From Ophiosphaerella korrae (Eukaryota > Ascomycota > Dothideomycetes > Pleosporales > Phaeosphaeriaceae), in NCBI GenBank assembly GCA_028456385.1, contig JALNQF010000438.1:1-30203 (forward strand): a stretch of DNA of 30,203 nucleotides, read 5' to 3'. Within the stretch, counting starts at the first letter, position 1; the number at the start of each line of letters is the position of its first letter. The notes under the pieces are model-generated. The model was not told where the DNA came from and searched no databases. It was given only the letters and a program-made list of their open reading frames with translations. Positions 20,290 to 29,489 of the stretch are shown piece after piece. A program made the position numbers and the translations under genes.

Positions 20290-21100
20290 GGAATTAAAAA
20301 TTAAACGAACGTTTATACAAAATATAATTAAGAAAGGATAGATATAAGAATCTAAATCCTTAGTAGTATATAGACTTATATTCGTAGACAAGAAAAGAAT
20401 AGATAATAAGAGACCCTACGTAGATTTTAGAAAAACTAACGCAATTATAAGTAAGAACTAATATCTCTTACTATAAATAGATAAAATACAAGATAAGCTA
20501 CAAAAAGTAAAGATCTTTACAAAACTAGATATCTAAAACGCCTACTATTAGATTAGAATTAAGAAAGAAGATAAATAGAAAACTACATTTAGAATATAAT
20601 ATAGACTATACAAATACCTAGTTATACTATTTAGACTTATAAACGTACTAGTAGCGTTTTAAGAAAGAATTAACATAGTACTAAGAGAATACCTAGATAT
20701 ATTTATATTCGTATACCTAGACAACATCCTTATATTCTCTAAGATAGAGGAAGAATATATACAACACGTACACAAGGTACTAGAAAAGCTAGTAGAAAAC
20801 AAACTATTTCTTAAGATAAAGAAATGCAAATTCTATATAAAAGAAATAGACTTCCTAGGATTTATTATAGAACTAGGAAAGATTAGGATTAACTTAAACA
20901 AGAATAAAGCAATCTAAGAATAGCTAGTACTAAGAAACTTACATAAAGTACAATAGTTTTATAGACTAGTAAACTTCTATAGGAAGTTAATAGTTAATTA
21001 GTTAGAAATAATAGAACTACTAATAAACCTTATAAAGAAAGATATACTATTTAAATAGATAAAGGAATGCGAAAAAGTATTTAACTAAATAAAACAGAGG
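20290..21100 (+). other. Chromovirus reverse transcriptase remnant
   Basis: Motifs in order: LVVYRLIFVDKKRIDNKRPYVDFRKTNA (20369-20450), KIFTKLDIQNAYYQIRIKK, TTFRIQYRLYKYLVI, LVAFQERINIVL, VYLDNILIFS (20711-20740) and FYIKEIDFLGFII (20830-20870). The frame is open apart from TAA/TAG at Gln or Trp positions. The YLDD motif reads YLDN, removing a catalytic Asp. Confidence 0.95.
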
Positions 21101-21109
21101 TATATAGAA

Positions 21110-21530
21110 AATCTAGTTATTAGAATATATAACCTAAACCTACTAGTAATAGTAAAAATAGATATATCTAACTTAGTCTACTAGATAACACTAATACAGG
21201 AAGACCTAAGAACTAAATAAGAATACTTAGTTAAATACTTCTATAAGAAAATAAAACTAGTAGAGCTTAACTACCTAATCTATAATAAAGAAATACTAGC
21301 AATCTATAAAGTATTTAAATAATAGAGAGTATACTTACAAGGAGTAAAATACTAAACAAAAGTTTATATAGACTATAAGAATCTTATAAGATTTATAATA
21401 AATAAGGACTTGTTATAACGCTATATAAGATAGTAGGAATTTTTATTAATATTTAACTTAGAAATCGTACATATAAAAGGGAAAGACAACTAACTAGTAG
21501 ACGCCCTTAGTAGAAGACTAGATTTATAAG
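21110..21530 (+). other. Chromovirus RNase H remnant
   Basis: VKIDISNLVYQITL (usual TDASD-A-GA-L, about 21150), YFYKKIKLVELNYLIYNKEILAIYK, VYIDYKNLIRFI (usual DHKNL) and VHIKGKDNQLVDALSRR (about 21468-21515). Directly continuous with RT. Confidence 0.93.
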
Positions 21531-21699
21531 AAGAAATAAACACTACTAGTATAATTCTAGTTAAGAATAAAGAAGGATACTTAGTCCTAAATATACCTAA
21601 AATAGCCGCAACACTTAAAAGAAAGAGTAGTAAGCTAGATAAATAGATTTAGAAAATAACGCAAAAAGTATCTAAAGAAACAAAGAAACTAAAAATCTA

Positions 21700-22860
21700 A
21701 GAAGGACTTGTATAAGCCTATAGAAGAATATATATTCTAAGAAAAATCTAAAGAGAATTTATATAATAATTCTATAAATTACTAGTATATAGACACTAAG
21801 GTATTAACAAGACCTTAGATAGACTACTATAGGATTACTATATCCTAAAAGTAAGATAACTAGTAATAGAAGTACTACAAAACTATATAGAATATTATAG
21901 AAATAAGTATAGTAGATACGTATTATATAGAACACTACAACTAGTTAAAATACTAAAATAACTATAAAGAGTTATTATAATAGACTTTATTATAAAACTA
22001 CCTAAGTCTAAAGATCTAATATTAGGAGTTAAATATAACAAGATCCTAACAATAGTAGATAAACTTATAAAATACTTATATTTTAGGCTATATAAAGAGA
22101 AAAGTAGAATAGAAGTTACTATATATTAGATCCTAGGAACTATAGTTAGCTAATATAGACTTCTAGACAAGATTATTATAGATAGAGATATAAGATTTAT
22201 ATTAAAACTATAGGGAACAATAATAGTACAATTAGGAGTTAAATATACAATATCTATAGTATATTACCTATAAATAGATAAACAATCCGAACGAATAAAT
22301 TAGATAGTAGAATAGTACTTAAGATATTACCTTAACTATAACTAGAACAATTAGGTATAGTTACTACCTATAGTACAGTTAGTATACAATAGCGCAAAAA
22401 ATATAGTAACAAGAGTATTACCTTTTTTTATAAATTATAGATTTAACCTTAGTGTATACTAAACACTAAGAAATATAGAATTCTAGTCCCTAAGAGGAGA
22501 AAACCTTGCTAACAAACTTAAAGACATATACAACTAATTAAGATAGGATATAGAATTCCTATATAATTAAATAGCAAAATATTATAACAAGAAATACTAA
22601 GAAGGACCCTAATTTAGAGAGAGAGAAAAAGTATAGTTAGTTAGAAGAAACGTAAAAAGTAAACAACCTAGTTTAAAACTTAATTACGTTAAAATAAGAC
22701 TATACAAAGTTAAGAAGAAAGTTATACTAGTTATATTTAAGCTAAAACTACTAAGTAAAATAAAGATATACCTAATATTCTACGTAGCACTACTAGAAAA
22801 AGCACTACAAGAAGTAGAACTACTAGTATACGAAGTAGATATATATAGAGAATAAGAAGA
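21700..22860 (+). other. Chromovirus integrase remnant
   Basis: The zinc region YRHQGINKTLDRL...NYIEYYRNKYSR (about 21789-21910) keeps its His but Cys reads Tyr. In the core, IIIDFIIKLPKSKD has the first Asp (about 21980), IIIDRDIRFILKL the second (about 22172-22207) and SERINQIVEQYLRYY the Glu (about 22287). The triad residues survive. A GPF-like and linker region follows, leading into the chromodomain. Confidence 0.92.
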
Positions 22861-22864
22861 ATAA

Positions 22865-23016
22865 GAAGTTAAAAAAATCTTATAGTACTAATTCTACAAT
22901 AGAAGAAACTACTACCTAGTAAAATAGATAGGTATAGACGAGAAAGGTAAACTATAGGAAGAAATATAGGAACTAGAGGATAATCTTTATTACCCTAAGA
23001 AACTAGAGGAGTTCTA
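22865..23016 (+). other. C-terminal chromodomain of integrase
   Basis: EVKKIL-Y-FYNRRNYYLVK-IGIDEKGKL, then ELEDNLYYPKKLEEF and stop TAA near 23014. The pattern matches the chromodomain EVE-ILD-R...YLVKW-GY-E-TWEP--NL-N---LLEEF, with Trp codons now TAG. In chromoviruses this domain binds methylated histone H3 and steers integration to heterochromatin. Confidence 0.85.
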
Positions 23017-23640
23017 AAATTAAAACCCTCTAGAGCACCTTGCGGCGAACTAAAAAAATTAACGTTACTACTACTAAATAGAGAGGCGATTAGAACGCTA
23101 GACGTAATAGGAATAGACTCTATAATAGCCTTAAAATTAAGCTTAGACTCTATAAAGGTAGCCTACATAATATACTTCTTATTATTTAAGGCCTTTGTCT
23201 TACAAAGATAAATTAGACAAGCGTAATTTTCTACCTATATACTTAGAATCTAATTACGTTCTTTTTTAGCCTTAGCAATCTATTTAGATTGTTTATCTTA
23301 AGTATAGTTAATAGCTCTCTCTATTACAAATAAGTATAGACGCACGAATAAGTATTGTTAACCTATACTCTACTAGAGATACACCTAAAAGGTTACAAGA
23401 TAAATAAGTATTAGCATAAATATATACCTTATAGGCCTTACTATATTTTAAAGAAATATACTCTATAAGAGGATTTAAAGATTTGTGATAAGAACAAAGA
23501 AATATAGTAATACTATAATATAATTCACGATCTGCTAATTAAAGATAATAGAAGGTAGACTTAGTAGGTATAAGGGAAGATAAGGAACTCTACATTAACG
23601 AAGAAACTAAGTTAATAACTCTAGCCCTAGGGTAGATAAA
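22995..23640 (-). pseudogene. Antisense ORF between pol and the 3' LTR of the nested chromovirus
   Basis: Read leftward from 23640: FIYPRARVINLVSSLM, KSTFYYL-LADRELYYS, KSLNPLIEYISLKYSKAY and YLSCNLLGVSLVEYRLTILI to about 23306. A second frame (+1) then reads IAKAKKERN-ILSI-VENYACLI, KALNNKKYIM-ATFIESKL and SSPQGALEGFNF, then RTPLVS with TAG at 22997-22995. About 215 codons, with only a handful of stops, all derivable from Gln, Arg or Trp codons by RIP, whereas neighbouring frames are full of stops. It overlaps the pol end tail-to-tail by about 20 bp. The outer element has the same ORF with the same frame change and end. The product is unknown; an intron or ancient frameshift could explain the offset. 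Confidence 0.6.
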
Positions 23641-23652
23641 CTAGAACCTGTT

Positions 23653-23667
23653 TAGAGGGGGAGATAG
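23653..23667 (+). other. Polypurine tract of nested chromovirus
   Basis: AGAGGGGGAGATAG ends exactly at the first base of the 3' LTR, as a plus-strand primer should. It is one of the few G-rich runs in the window. Confidence 0.92.
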
Positions 23668-24157
23668 TGTTACAAATATAACAAGAGAAATTAAGATAGA
23701 ACTATTTAATCCTAACTCGAGTGCTAATAAAGTATAGGACGAGTAGGGTAACAACTTTAATTAGGAAACTACTTACAATTAAGATATGTAGTAGTAATCT
23801 ATAATTACGTTCAAATAGATTAAAGTAATCTATAATTACGTTTAAATAGATTAAAGTAATCTATAATAACGTATAGATAGATTAAAAGTAATCTATAGTT
23901 ACGTGTAAATAGATTAGTAGTAATCTATAGTGTTGTACAAATAGATTAGTACAAGTATATAGTTAATAGGATGCGCATTGTTAGGATAGTATTAGTAATC
24001 TAATTTCTAACCTAGAACGCTAATACTTAACATTGTACACATAAATCAACTATTATTTATAGTTATTACTAATTACAATACAAGCTTTTATTATTAACTT
24101 TTAATCTACTAACAATATAGAGGCTATTAGGAAGTTAACTCTAGTAACCCTATTACA
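23668..24157 (+). mobile_element. 3' LTR of nested chromovirus (490 bp)
   Basis: TGTTACAAATATAAC start and CCCTATTACA end, followed by the ATAAA duplication. Five ~31-bp tandem units (about 23792-23950) against four in the 5' LTR account for the length difference. Confidence 0.95.
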
Positions 24158-24162
24158 ATAAA

Positions 24163-24480
24163 GATTTAAGCCTTTTATAGTCTATCTTGTATTTTATCTA
24201 TATATAGTAAAGTATATAAGTTTTTATTTATAATTATATTAATATTCTTAAAATCTACATAAAGTTATTTATTATCTATTTCTTTCTTATCTATAAATAT
24301 AAGTCTATATTCTACTAAAGATTAAGAGTTTTATATCTATCTTTTCTTTATTATATTTTTAATAAACGCTTACTTAATCTTAGATTTTTCTTTATTCTTG
24401 TAGTATACTAGACTCTAGACTATATTCTTACCTTCCTCTAAGTTAATTAATAAGTCTTATAGCTACTATTTTAGAAGGTA
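24163..24480 (-). other. RT, N-terminal half, of outer chromovirus
   Basis: Continues the RT frame interrupted at 17065. It is collinear with copy A (6120-6439) and with about 20400-20520 of the nested element. Confidence 0.85.
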
Positions 24481-25284
24481 TTTATTAGGTTCTATAAGTT
24501 ACTTTTCTTATTTTTTATATTCTTCTAGGAACTCTCTTTTATATATACTTATATTAGCTTTTAATATATCTTACTTAGAGTAGCTAATTTTCTCTATTCT
24601 CTAATAATTCTTAGGTTAGTTTACTATAACTATAGTATTCCTAATATTATATCTTACTTATTATAATTTATTGTTATGTCTATAACTATATTTTTAATCT
24701 TTAACTTTTCTAAATCTAGTATATAGAGTACTATCTTAAACTATATAGGTTTCTCGAATAGTTTTCTTTTAATTATACTTAGTTATTAAAGGTATTTCTT
24801 TGTAGTATACTTTATTCTTTAGTTTTCTATAAACTTCTTTAATATAAAGCTCTTTATAGCTTTACTATTAATTATAATTTATACTTTCTTTCTTTAGTAC
24901 GTTCTTTTTTTTATAATATATAGGCCTATTATACCTTTTAGCCTTTATTCTTTTAACTTTTTCGTAAATCTACTACTTTATTAAGGCTACTACTCTACTT
25001 TATACTTTTAGTCTTTGTATTTTAAGTACTTATCTTGTGTATATTTATACTATAGTTTCCCTAGGACGTATTTCTAGAATAATTTCTTTTTTAGTCTAAT
25101 TAATATAAACTCTTTATTAGGTATCTTAATAATTTCGTAACTCTTAATATCTTTACTCTTAATTACTTTTATATAATTATATCCTTTCTTTTTTACTAGC
25201 TATATATAATTTTATACCTTAAGTTCTCTATATATATAGTAGTTAGTATTTAAATATAATACCTAGGATACTTTAAAATGTACT
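24481..25284 (-). pseudogene. Protease and protease-RT linker of outer chromovirus
   Basis: Collinear with about 19390-20400 of the nested element. The protease motif reads NSKA at 24859-24870 (expected DSGA), preceded by VQIII and followed by IKSFIL. Confidence 0.78.
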
Positions 25285-27148
25285 AGATATTCTAGGTTTA
25301 TTCTCTTATTATCCCCTACTTAGTATTTGTCTATACAAGGTCTTGTTTTTACTAAAATATAGTATACTACTAGTATACTTAGAATATAGGCTTTATTAAT
25401 CTATTACGTTTTTTTTATAAAGTACTACTATTCTCTTTTTATAGGTATTCTTCTTACTATATCTATATATTACTCTATATATTATAAGAATATTATAAAC
25501 TTTATTACTTTAGGATAACGTATTTTTTAGTCTTTATATACTTCTTCTATAATTATAACTTATAAGTATTTCTAAATAAACTACTAATATTTATTTTATT
25601 CTAATATATCTATTATTATATAGCTATTATAGCTTCTTTTATAAAGTAGGGCGTACTCTATACCTTTAATTTTAACTTATTACTTAATACTTTCTTCTTC
25701 TTAGGTAGTAATCTTTATAGTTTCTTTATTACCTATTAGTCTTTTAATAGTAATTAAGGGTACTAGAGCTTTTTCCCTTTCTAGATCTTTTATTAGTAAG
25801 TCCTTTAGATATATTATCTTTTTAAGCTAATCTTAAATTATTTCTTTTATTACTACTACTTTATTCTTCTATAAAAACTATCTTTCTCTTTACTTACTAG
25901 AAAAGTATATATAGTTGTTATTATTATAATAAAAGGTCTAATTAAGTATTATATACTATAATTCTCTATTTACTACTACTTTCTCCTAGGGCTTAGCTTA
26001 TACTTTAGGTACTTCTTTCTTATCCTTAGTTATCTTTAACTAAGCTCCTTTTACTAGATCTTTTTCCTTATAGTTCTTTATAAAGTATCCTAATTTCCTA
26101 TATTTATAATATATAGATTCTTTCTTCTTTAATTAGTAATCTTTTACGTAGTAACTTAGCTTATTATAGTTAGAGTACTTAAAGTCTTTCTCTTTCTTTT
26201 TACTATTCTTATTAGTATCTCGTATTATAAAGTCCCTACTATTATAGTTTCTAGGTTACTTTCTATACTTATTCGTCTTCTATTTTTAGAGATTATTATT
26301 TACTTATATTACTTGTCTCTTTAGGCCTTCTAGTTTCCTTAGTTTCTTTATCTAAATTAACTTATATTAAATACTTAATTTTAATCTTTATTTAAACCTA
26401 AATATTAAAGATAGCTTATTCTACTCTATATTTTGTAACAGTTATTTAAACTATAATATATACTCTAGAATACACTTATATTATTAAAGTTTTTTAAGCT
26501 TCTCCTCTACTTATTAGGTAATATCTATATTCTTAAATACTACTTTTATTTATTATACAAAATATTTATAATATCTAAATATAGCTATTATCTTATCTTT
26601 CTTTATTCTTAGAGCTTATAGACTATAATCTATCTAGTAAAGTTTAAACTATCTTATTATATCCTTTTTAAAGTATATTCTAATATTTATAACTTTCTTT
26701 TCTTCTATATTAAAGTATAAAATCTATACGTCTATCTAGAGTTATACTAAAGCTAAGAAAGGTCGTATATTCTTTTATATTCTATTAAATTTCTAAAGTA
26801 CAAGTATCTTAGGTAGTTTCTTTATCGCGCTTAGCTCTAGTCTTTTAGTAATTCGTTTTATCTATTCTTAGCTTACTATAATAGCCTTAATCTAAGCTTT
26901 ATTCTACTTAATATAGTTTTGTAGTTCTATATTCTACGTAGTTAAAGTATTAATTAGTAGTTATATACTTTCTTTATAAGCAAATATGTTATTTAAGTTT
27001 AATTTAACTACTCTCTAGCCTATATTATCTAACTTATAACTACTTAGGAGCGCTTTACCTATTCTCTTAGGTATACTTTCTACTATTAGATTAGCTTAGA
27101 CTATACGCTACTTACGCTTTACTACTTCTAGTAACTAAATTAGTAAGG
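25285..27148 (-). pseudogene. gag of outer chromovirus
   Basis: Collinear with copies B and C and with 17525-19390 of the nested element. Two zinc knuckles are visible at about 26085-26175 as YSNYNKLSYYVKDY and YYKYRKLGYFIKN, with every Cys and His converted. Gag begins close to the 5' LTR at 27149; no ATG start survives. Confidence 0.82.
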
Positions 27149-27551
27149 TATAATAGGCTACCTCGTTGTTAACTACTAAGCGCCTAATAGGGGGAGTATT
27201 AGTAGACTAAAAGCTAATAACTAAGGTACGTGTAGTAATTAAGTAATAAACTTATAAACAATAGAATAATTCTTATAATATTAATATATTATTGCTCTTA
27301 GTTACAGATTTAATTACTAATATAATCTTAATAATATACTTAGTTACTACTATATACTTTTACTAATCTATTACGCGTCTTTATAGATTACTCTAATCTA
27401 TTATATATACTTATAGATTACTTAGTGTTACGTATTTAGGTTATAGTTTGTTTCCTAATCTAGATTATTACCTCGCTTATCTTATACTATATTAGTACTT
27501 AAGTTAAGACTAATTAGTTCTATATCGATTTCTCTTGTTATACCTATAATA
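27149..27551 (-). mobile_element. 5' LTR of outer chromovirus (403 bp)
   Basis: TATAATAGGC on the left and CCTATAATA on the right, followed by the AGTAG duplication. It holds two ~30-bp units (near 27365-27425) against one in its partner LTR. Confidence 0.9.
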
Positions 27552-27556
27552 AGTAG

Positions 27557-27604
27557 TATATAATAGTCTTACTATAGAGGTCCTAAGTTTAATTCTTAGT
27601 ACGT
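27557..27604 (+). tRNA. Right part of the split tRNA-like relic
   Basis: A T arm CTAAG-TTTAATT-CTTAG at 27581-27597 with a perfect 5-bp stem and 7-base loop, preceded by AGGTC in the variable-loop position and ACTATAG. The segment ACTATAGAGGTCCTAAGT closely matches ACTATAGAGATCTTAAGT of the relic at 12653-12724. The 3' acceptor strand does not pair with the left part, so this is a relic. Confidence 0.4.
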
Positions 27605-27815
27605 TTAGTTCTATTAGGTTTTAGTAGTAGTACTATACTACTATTATTTAAACCTAGTAGAAGATTTTATTAGTTTTTATATTTTCTATAATTAAGATAG
27701 TAAAACTCTTAAATATTAGGTTTAAAGTAGGTTTTAATAGTTTCTTAAATCTATAAATTATATAATTAGTATCTATAATATATAATTAGGAAGAAACTAT
27801 TATATTATCTTATAG
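27605..27815. other. Gene-free stretch before the second Gypsy family
   Basis: AT-rich, with a short imperfect inverted repeat around TAGTAGTAGTACTATACTACTA (27622-27643). Nothing else was recognised; it could be the tail of a tRNA-derived element. Confidence 0.4.
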
Positions 27816-28111
27816 TGTAACGAGAGTTCGTTAATACTTAAGACTCTTGTAAACTCTAGTATAAGTTAGGGGTAGAGCTAATATACTAAAGATTATAATA
27901 TTATATAGTTATAATCTAAAGTAGGGCTAGTACGCTATATAGGCGTATAAAAGGCTTAATACTTATAAAGAGAGTAAAGTAAGTATTATTTTCTCTTAGA
28001 TACTAGTAGTACTATTAAATACTATCTATTATCTCTTTACTATCTCCTATAGCCTATAGTAAGTACTATTATCTTCTAGCTACCTCTTAATATAATAATA
28101 CTTCTTTGCTA
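27816..28111 (+). mobile_element. Putative 5' LTR of a second Ty3/Gypsy family
   Basis: TGTAACGAGAGTTCG is a plausible LTR start. The stretch contains a clear TATA box (27946) and ends just before a possible tRNA primer-binding site at 28113, about 40 bp before gag. The 3' LTR is outside the window, so the ends are not confirmed. Length would be about 296 bp. Confidence 0.5.
27946..27953 (+). promoter_or_regulatory. TATA box in the second-family LTR
   Basis: TATAAAAG within GCGTATAAAAGGC, about 200 bp upstream of gag, is the best-formed core promoter element in the window. Transcription would start about 25-35 bp downstream. Confidence 0.55.
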
Positions 28112-28112
28112 A

Positions 28113-28123
28113 TAGTCTAAGGA
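28113..28123 (+). other. Possible tRNA primer-binding site
   Basis: TAGTCTAAGGA would be TGGTCCGAGGA before three G-to-A or C-to-T changes. That sequence would pair with a tRNA ending ...CCA. Position directly after the putative LTR supports the call; the sequence alone is weak. Confidence 0.35.
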
Positions 28124-28152
28124 TAATAATAATATACTCCTTATAATAAGCT

Positions 28153-29190
28153 ATAACAATAGAAGAAAATACATAGTTAATAGTTAAACAAGACCCTATA
28201 TAGAGCGCAAGCGGCGCGTAGCTAGGTTGTATACTAAGTACGCTAGTAATAATTAAAGAATATATTCGCGAAGCAACTACTAGATATAATAAATTAGCTT
28301 AACTACGTATACTCTACGCCTTAGAAGACAAGATTATACGTCTAGAACAAGAACAAACTACTCCTTACGCTATAACCCCTAAGAATAACTCTAAGGTTAC
28401 TATTATTACCTCTTAAAAGCGCGACGTAGACTCCTTAGTTAATAATACGAGCGTAAAGTATATACTTTACCCTAAAGAGCCTATAGTATATAAAAGTAAA
28501 TCTCTAAAGAAATACTAGGAGTACTATTACTTGTATAAAATAGTATTTTACTTTATACTTTAAAACTTTAAAGTAGAAAAAGATAAAGTCCTTTAAGCTA
28601 TATAATACCTTAAGGGAGACCTACGCGAATAATAGTATACGTATATTAAGCGTAATCTAAACGTAGATAAACCTCTTACCTAAGAGTACTTTAAAAAGTA
28701 TTTACTAAACTTACTTTCTAACCCTATTAACTATAGCCTAGAGGTACTAATAGCGTATACTATAGCTACTTAACGTAAAGAACAAAGTATAAAATCTTTT
28801 ACTAGATATCTAGATATCTTTAAAGACTAGCTTCCTTAGTATATAGAAGAATAAAGGATTTAGTACCTCTTTTTAAAACTATAGCCTAAACTACAAAAAG
28901 TAATTACTAACTATTATTAGGTTTTAGTAATAAGAGAAAACCTTATTACCTTAGGCTTAATACTTAAGCGTAACTTATATAATATAATAAAATTACAAAA
29001 GCCCTATATAAATAGCGTAGGTAAAGAAAACTTAAAAAAGGCCTAAATAAAAGGGGATACAAAGAACCCCTAAAATAAGTTAGTAGATAAGTCTACTATT
29101 AAATACTTTAAGTACTATAAAAAGAGATACTATACTAGTAAGTACTATAATAGTAACTCTAACTACATTCTAGTTTATATAAACTAAACA
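28153..29190 (+). pseudogene. gag of second Ty3/Gypsy family, RIP-degraded
   Basis: One frame from 28153: an N-terminal variable part with RLEQEQTTPYA, then the capsid core LQAIQYLKGDLREQQYTYI, LTQEYFKKYLLNLLSNP, QRKEQSIKSFTRYLDIFKDQL and EEQRIQYLFLKLQPKLQKVI, which match the retrotransposon gag family. One CCHC knuckle at 29104-29145 reads Y-F-K-Y-x4-Y-x4-Y, all four ligands being Tyr. No start ATG is left (the first codon reads ATA). The sequence family differs from the chromovirus gag above. Confidence 0.85.
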
Positions 29191-29309
29191 AGAAAAGGCC
29201 TAGCTTTATTATTAGCTCTAAGATAGTAAGGCGTAGATTAATTAATATCTTACTAGGTATATAGTATATATATAGTGTAGCTTTAGGCTTAGAGCTAAAA
29301 ACAAAGCTT

Positions 29310-29480
29310 TAGGTTATTCTAGACTCTTAAGTAGATATTAGTCTTATTAGTTAGTAGACTATAGTAGAAATAGGACTAAAACTAATCTAAGACGCTAAGC
29401 TCCCTAGACTAGGCTAGATAGGGGTATAAAGGTAAAATACCTATACTACTTATAAGCTCTAGGTGCGCCTTACTAATAAT
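29310..29480 (+). other. Protease remnant of second Gypsy family
   Basis: VILDS-VDISLISQQTIVEIGLKLI at about 29313-29390, the retropepsin pattern DSGADISLIS. The Gly codon position is TAA. It lies in the frame one base behind gag (-1), the same frame as RT. Confidence 0.65.
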
Positions 29481-29489
29481 AATAAAGTA

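Larger units (their letters stand above)
17066..24157 (+). mobile_element. Full-length Ty3/Gypsy chromovirus nested in the outer element
   Basis: Both LTRs start TGTTAC and end ATTACA, and the element is flanked by ATAAA duplications (17061-17065, 24158-24162). Total length is 7,092 bp. Internal order: gag with two CCHC knuckles, protease, RT, RNase H, integrase, chromodomain, antisense-ORF region, polypurine tract. It sits in opposite orientation inside the RT gene of a same-family element. It retains more CpA and CpG than the sequence around it, in keeping with being the younger insertion, but is still fully inactivated. Confidence 0.95.
13035..27551 (-). mobile_element. Outer Ty3/Gypsy chromovirus, nearly complete, with two nested insertions
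   Basis: Flanked by the 5-bp target duplication AGTAG (13030-13034 and 27552-27556). Without its insertions it is about 6.9 kb, close to the 7.1 kb of the + strand relative inside it. Order on the - strand: 5' LTR 27149-27551, gag 27148-25285, protease near 24865, RT 24480-24163 continuing 17065-16500, RNase H, integrase, chromodomain ending near 14566, antisense-ORF region, polypurine tract 13421-13408 and 3' LTR 13407-13035. It is interrupted by a solo LTR at 13949 and by the full + strand element at 17066. All coding parts are heavily RIP-mutated. Confidence 0.92.

Noticed and set aside
23280..23312. A 31-nt GT...AG intron explaining the frame change in the antisense ORF
   Set aside because: Length (3n+1) and phase fit in both copies, but 31 nt is shorter than usual fungal introns and no clear branch site was seen; kept only as a possibility in the findings.
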